Below, piece after piece: positions 30,450-33,375 of a stretch of 33,375 nt of DNA (positions are counted from its first letter, which is position 1; each line of letters opens with the position of its first letter). This DNA comes from Acidimicrobiia bacterium (lineage in GTDB: Bacteria > Actinomycetota > Acidimicrobiia > Acidimicrobiales > CAIXPF01), in assembly GCA_009377505.1 (NCBI GenBank), contig WHTX01000017.1, positions 1 to 33,375 of the forward strand, written 5' to 3'. A program made the position numbers and the translations under genes. The notes beneath the pieces are model-generated. The model was given only the letters and a program-made list of their open reading frames with translations, was not told where the DNA came from and did not search any database.

Positions 30450-31199
30450 ATGTCCGGGCATTCCAAGTGGGCGACGATCAAGCACAAGAAGGCGGCGGTC
30501 GACAAGGCGCGGGCCAAGAACTTCGCCAAGCTGATCCGCCAACTCGAGGTGGCGGCCCGCTCCGGCGGGAGCGACCTCAACTCCAATGCCACGCTCCGCA
30601 CCATGTACGACAAGGCCCGCGCCGCCTCGGTGCCCACCGACACGATCGACCGGGCCATCAAGCGGGGGGCGGGCGAGCTCGAGGGGGTGAGCTACGAGGC
30701 GGTGACCTACGAGGGGTACGCCTCCGAGGGGGTGGCCGTGCTCGTCGACGCCCTCACCGACAACCGCAACCGCACGAGCGCCGACATCCGCCACCTGTTC
30801 TCCAAGAACGGCGGGGCCATGGCCGAGCCCGGCGCCGTGGCCTGGCAGTTCGAGCGCAAAGGGGTCGTCCTCGTGGCACGCTCCGCCGACGAGGACGAGC
30901 TCACCCTCGTCGCCGCCGACGCCGGGGCCGAGGACGTGGTGGACGAGGGCGAGCACTGGCGGGTCACCTGCGAGCCGACCGACCTCAACCCCGTGCGGGA
31001 GGCCATCGAGGCCGCGGGGATGGGCCCCGTCGAGGCCGACCTCACCAAGCTGGCGAAGGCGACGGTCTCCCTCGACGCCGTCGACGCCGCCAAACGGGTC
31101 CTGCGCCTGGTCGACGCCCTCGACGAGCACGACGACGTCCAGGACGTGTGGGTCAACTTCGACATACCCGACAAGGTGCTCGAGGCGGTCGGGGACTGA
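30450..31199 (+). CDS. yebC: YebC/PmpR family protein
   Basis: 249 residues, full length. MSGHSKWATIKHKKAAVDKARAKNFAKLIRQLEVAAR is the diagnostic N-terminus, followed by TDTIDRAIKRGAGELEGVSYEAVTYEGYASEGVAVLVDALTDNRNRTSADIRHLFSKNGGAMAEPGAVAWQFERKGVV. The family was long called a transcriptional regulator; recent work on YebC-type proteins links some members to translation of difficult proline-rich stretches. It lies 17 bp after pdxT and 3 bp before the peroxiredoxin gene. In many bacteria ruvC comes directly next; here it is 1.57 kb further on, with foreign-looking DNA between. Confidence 0.95.
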   Translation: MSGHSKWATIKHKKAAVDKARAKNFAKLIRQLEVAARSGGSDLNSNATLRTMYDKARAASVPTDTIDRAIKRGAGELEGVSYEAVTYEGYASEGVAVLVDALTDNRNRTSADIRHLFSKNGGAMAEPGAVAWQFERKGVVLVARSADEDELTLVAADAGAEDVVDEGEHWRVTCEPTDLNPVREAIEAAGMGPVEADLTKLAKATVSLDAVDAAKRVLRLVDALDEHDDVQDVWVNFDIPDKVLEAVGD

Positions 31200-31202
31200 G
31201 CC

Positions 31203-31679
31203 ATGGCCGGGGTCGCACGGGGGGAGCTCGCCCCTGACTTCGAGCTCGAGGGGACCGAACCGACAGGCGGCGGTCGGCGCCGCTACCGGCTGGCCGACTA
31301 CCGGGGCCGGCCGGTCGTGCTCGTGTTCTACCCGGGGGACGACACGCCGGTGTGCACGGTGCAGCTCAACCGGTACACCGAGGAGTTCCCCGCCCTCGAC
31401 GGCACCGGTGCCCAGGTGCTGGCGCTCAGCCCGCAGTCCGTCGAAAGCCACGAGCGCTTCTCGGCCCGCCAGGGCGGCTTCGCCTTCCCGCTCCTGGCCG
31501 ACCTCGACAAGGTCGTCGGCCGGTCCTATGGCATCGTCGGCCCGCTCGGCTTCTACCGGCGCTCGGCCTTCGTGGTCGACCGTGAGGGCGTCGTGCGCTG
31601 GTCGAGCCGGTCCATCACCGGGCTCTCCTACCCGTCCCCCGTCGACCTCGCCGAAGCGGTGAAGGAGGCCGAGGACTGA
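31203..31679 (+). CDS. Peroxiredoxin, AhpC/TSA (Bcp-like), probably 1-Cys
   Basis: 158 residues. The thioredoxin-fold peroxiredoxin pattern is clear: LAPDFELEGTEP, YRGRPVVLVFYPGDDTPVCTVQLNRYTEEFPAL with peroxidatic Cys51 in the PxxxTxxC motif, QVLALSPQSVESHERFSARQGGFAFPLLADLDKVVGRSYGI, and RRSAFVVDREGVVRW with the conserved Arg. Cys51 is the only Cys in the protein, so recycling must use an external thiol, which in this organism could be mycothiol or a thioredoxin-like protein (inference). It reduces peroxides and protects the cytoplasm. The ATG starts 3 bp after the yebC stop, which suggests cotranscription. It is the last gene before the remodelled junction. Confidence 0.92.
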   Translation: MAGVARGELAPDFELEGTEPTGGGRRRYRLADYRGRPVVLVFYPGDDTPVCTVQLNRYTEEFPALDGTGAQVLALSPQSVESHERFSARQGGFAFPLLADLDKVVGRSYGIVGPLGFYRRSAFVVDREGVVRWSSRSITGLSYPSPVDLAEAVKEAED

Positions 31680-31700
31680 GCCTGAATGCACGTGCGTCCA

Positions 31701-31791
31701 GGAGCTGGGAAGACCCCAGGGTTTCCGGTAGTAAGGCCCCCAGGAACACTTCCCAAGTCCCTGGCTCCGACACCAATCGCATATCTGTCGG
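31701..31791. other. Nested inverted repeats in a lower-GC intergenic segment
   Basis: GGAGC (31701) with GCTCC (31764), GGGAAG (31707-31712) with CTTCCC (31749-31754), and CCGACA (31767-31772) with TGTCGG (31786-31791). They could form one branched hairpin and one simple hairpin. The segment 31680-31850 is visibly less GC-rich than its surroundings; I see no gene in it. Confidence 0.4.
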
Positions 31792-31850
31792 AGGCTTGTT
31801 CGATGTCATTAGTTGACTCCTAGCTAGAGCGGAAGAAGGGACTCTCCATC

Positions 31851-32040
31851 GGCACCACCGTCACCGGCACCACCCCCGCCCCCGACTACACCCTGGGCGA
31901 CACCACCATCGCCCCTCCGCGACACCGACGGCATCACCTGGCTCGCCGGCAACCACCAAGGCTCCCTCGCTCTCACCGCCCCCAACGGCGCCACCACCGC
32001 GAGCACCCGCCGCTACACCCCCGAGGACCCCAACCCCAAA
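31851..32040 (+). pseudogene. Remnant of an RHS-repeat-associated core protein, frameshifted
   Basis: Read from 31851 the frame gives GTTVTGTTPAPDYTLGDTTIA; dropping one C at about 31914 it continues LRDTDGITWLAGNHQGSLALTAPNGATTASTRRYTPEDPNP. The combined sequence matches the ending of actinobacterial RHS proteins (a Y-x-x-G-x-T-x-A-x-R-x-x-x-G-x-T-W-L-x-x-[DN]-H-x-G pattern, then TRR-x-x-P). Only about 60 residues survive, with no start codon, no preceding YD repeats and no toxin domain. The homology stops at the convergent CPBP gene. It is a decayed fragment brought in from a larger RHS gene. It was too short and broken for the ORF track. Intact RHS proteins are large secreted shells that often carry C-terminal toxins. 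Confidence 0.7.
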
Positions 32041-32050
32041 CCCGCACTGT

Positions 32051-32710
32051 TCAGAAGGCGAAGGCGAGGATGGTGCCGTTGTAGGCGGCGTGCAGCAGGA
32101 TGCTGCCGCCGAGGCCGAGGCGCACCCGGGCCGCGCCCAGCACGAGGCCGAGGCCGGTCTGGGGCAGGACGAGGAGCGGGACGAGCGCCACGGCCCGCCA
32201 GCCCAACCCGTCGAGCTCCCAGTTGAACGTGTGGAGCAGCCCGAACAGCACGGCCGACGTCCAGAACACGATGGGGAAGCGCCGCTCCCACAGCGTGGCC
32301 GTGCCCTGGCGCAACCTGGGCACGGCGGCCACGGCCACGGCCAGGCCGAACAGCACCACGCCGTAGGGCGGCACCAGGAAGGCGACGGCCGCACCGGCGA
32401 TGGCCAGCCAGAGCGGCCGGAAGGGGGCGAGCGGCAGCCGGAACGCCGTCTCCTCGAGCAGGGGGGCTACGACGAGGGCGAGCACGACGAGCACGCCGCT
32501 GGGCACGTCCTCGATGCGGTTCCCCGCGCCGGAGACCTCCGAGCCGAGGATGGCTACAGGCGCGGTGAGCAGGACCGTCGCCAGGCAGGCGAGCCAGAGG
32601 CGGACGAAGGCCCGCGCCCTGCCGCGCGGCATCGGCTCCAGCGCGGGCACCGGCGAGCGCACGAACGCCAGCAGTTCGAAGCGCCCGGTCGAGCCGGTGT
32701 CGAGGGACAT
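32051..32710 (-). CDS. CPBP-family intramembrane metalloprotease
   Basis: 219 residues, almost entirely hydrophobic after the first 35. The three CPBP (Abi/CAAX-like) motifs are present: EETAFRLPL (EExxxR), FGLLHTFNW (FxxxH) and LLHAAYNG (HxxxN). They lie in separate TM segments and would coordinate the metal. Bacterial members include proteins of self-immunity to bacteriocins and of membrane-protein processing; the role here is unknown. A TATCCT box 9 nt before the ATG marks its promoter, which is divergent from that of ruvC. It separates ruvC from yebC and lies next to the RHS remnant, so it may be part of the inserted material, though its composition is like that of its neighbours. Confidence 0.88.
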   Translation of the reverse strand: MSLDTGSTGRFELLAFVRSPVPALEPMPRGRARAFVRLWLACLATVLLTAPVAILGSEVSGAGNRIEDVPSGVLVVLALVVAPLLEETAFRLPLAPFRPLWLAIAGAAVAFLVPPYGVVLFGLAVAVAAVPRLRQGTATLWERRFPIVFWTSAVLFGLLHTFNWELDGLGWRAVALVPLLVLPQTGLGLVLGAARVRLGLGGSILLHAAYNGTILAFAF

Positions 32711-32719
32711 CGGCTGGTC

Positions 32720-32725
32720 AGGATA
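32720..32725 (-). promoter_or_regulatory. -10 box (TATCCT) of the CPBP protease gene
   Basis: TATCCT on the minus strand ends 9 nt before the ATG at 32710. Confidence 0.4.
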
Positions 32726-32753
32726 GGTCCACCCGACGGCCTCGCCGCGCGGC

Positions 32754-32759
32754 TACAGT
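32754..32759 (+). promoter_or_regulatory. -10 box (TACAGT) for the leaderless ruvC mRNA
   Basis: TACAGT ends 8 nt before the ruvC GTG at 32768. This gives ruvC a promoter of its own after its separation from yebC. Confidence 0.5.
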
Positions 32760-32767
32760 CCGTACGC

Positions 32768-33259
32768 GTGTTCGTGTTGGGAATCGACCCCGGGGTGGCC
32801 CGTTGCGGCTACGGCGTGGTCGAACAGGTCGGCCGCCAGGCACGGGGCGTCGACATCGGCGTGCTCCGCACTCCCGCGGGGATGGCCCAGCCTGAGCGTC
32901 TGCTCAGTCTCCAGGACGGGATCCGCGCCTTGTTCGACCGCTACGAGCCCGAGGTCCTCGTGCTCGAACGGGTGCTCCTCCACGTCGACTCGCGCACCGC
33001 GCTCTCCGTCGGCCAGGCGTCGGGCGTGGCCATGGTCGAGGGGGCCCGGCGGGGCGTCGAGGTCGCCGAGTACTCCCCGAACGAGGTCAAGGGCGCCGTC
33101 GTCGGCTACGGATCGGCCACCAAAGCGCAGGTCCAGCTCATGGTGAAGACGCTCCTCGGGCTCGACGCCCCTCCCAAGCCGGCCGACGCCGCCGACGCCG
33201 CCGCCATCGCGCTGTGCCACCTGGCGCGCATCCCGACGCCCCGCCGGGCCCGCACATGA
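32768..33259 (+). CDS. ruvC: Holliday junction resolvase RuvC
   Basis: 163 residues from a GTG start. The four acidic catalytic residues are in place: D7 in VLGIDPGVARCGYGVVE, E67 in VLVLERVLLHV, and D140 and D143 in KPADAADAAAIALCHL. SRTALSVGQASGVAMVEGARRGVEVAEYSPNEVKGAVVGYGSATKAQVQLMV is the usual middle part. It cuts four-way junctions made by RuvAB. The next usual genes, ruvA and ruvB, do not follow directly: after 32 bp comes the end of an opposing gene. The track's start at 32090 is antisense to the CPBP gene and was cut back to the GTG after the -10 box. Confidence 0.95.
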   Translation: MFVLGIDPGVARCGYGVVEQVGRQARGVDIGVLRTPAGMAQPERLLSLQDGIRALFDRYEPEVLVLERVLLHVDSRTALSVGQASGVAMVEGARRGVEVAEYSPNEVKGAVVGYGSATKAQVQLMVKTLLGLDAPPKPADAADAAAIALCHLARIPTPRRART

Positions 33260-33291
33260 GACACCGTTTGTCAACCCTGAACGTATGTTCG

Positions 33292-33375
33292 TCAGGCTGC
33301 GGTCTGGTTGAGGTAGCGGTTGCGGTTGGCGGCGTGGACGGTTTCGTCGTAGTGGATGCCTTTGGTGAGGCAGTG
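33292..33375 (-). CDS. C-terminal end of an unidentified protein, possibly a transposase (runs off the window)
   Basis: The last 27 codons before a TGA read HCLTKGIHYDETVHAANRNRYLNQTAA. The pattern (basic, His-rich, Asn-Arg-rich tail) looks to me like the end of a transposase, but the family cannot be decided from so little. The segment from about 33260 on is less GC-rich than ruvC and has different codon use. Its position, opposing ruvC where ruvA is expected, also suggests an inserted element. Confidence 0.35.
   Translation of the reverse strand, partial: HCLTKGIHYDETVHAANRNRYLNQTAA

Noticed and set aside
31615-31809. 64-residue minus-strand ORF after the peroxiredoxin gene
   Set aside because: Half of it is antisense to the peroxiredoxin gene and the rest lies in the inverted-repeat spacer. 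No promoter, ribosome site or family resemblance.

Overview
The window is very GC-rich, uses GTG starts freely, and carries the actinobacterial cofactor and envelope toolkit: mycothiol synthesis (mshC), F420 chemistry (an NpdG-like F420:NADP reductase and a luciferase-like oxidoreductase), an InhA-type enoyl reductase, and a phosphatidylinositol-mannoside locus (pgsA, acyltransferase, pimA). I infer a high-GC actinobacterium outside the best-studied genera, most likely Acidimicrobiia or a relative; the lineage is an inference from gene content, not from a marker comparison. No rRNA, tRNA or CRISPR array was seen.

Layout. 1-1885 (minus): a MalY/PatB-type aminotransferase, a small membrane protein and the start of a sugar-lactone oxidase form one reading direction. 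2038-4768 (plus): lipoprotein, YceH-like protein, aldehyde dehydrogenase. 4769-5542: a palindromic repeat, then a VapB/VapC-type toxin-antitoxin pair. 5570-7977 (minus): two different acyl-CoA dehydrogenases. 8062-9232 (plus): PH-like membrane protein and thiamine pyrophosphokinase. 9233-9834: gene-free, filled by a dispersed repeat carrying a nested element with inverted ends. 9835-12775: small membrane protein, SRPBCC protein and glycogen-debranching enzyme. 12821-15291 (minus): ABC ATPase and a benzoylformate-decarboxylase-like ThDP enzyme. 15393-20233: M23 peptidase, InhA-like reductase, NpdG, MshC, LLM oxidoreductase. 20360-27281: thrS, HIT protein, membrane protein, pgsA, PatA-like acyltransferase and pimA, the usual actinobacterial order. 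27291-31679: lemA, htpX, pdxS, pdxT, yebC, peroxiredoxin. 31680-33375: a remodelled junction with an RHS-type remnant, a CPBP protease, ruvC, and the end of a possible transposase.

How the genes work together. pgsA, the acyltransferase and pimA build phosphatidylinositol and its mannosides. pdxS and pdxT form one PLP synthase. mshC makes the mycothiol precursor and NpdG exchanges reducing power between NADPH and F420. yebC and ruvC are the remains of the common yebC-ruvC-ruvA-ruvB block.

The main signals worth checking are: (1) a recurrent TANNNT box 6-9 nt before the start codon of about fifteen genes, pointing to widespread leaderless mRNAs; (2) a dispersed repeat present with and without a 284-bp insert that has inverted ends, whose end sequence also occurs as a compact hairpin beside the toxin-antitoxin pair; (3) a compensated double frameshift in the conserved core of pdxS; (4) an acyltransferase gene without a normal start codon; and (5) a frameshifted RHS-protein remnant between yebC and ruvC.
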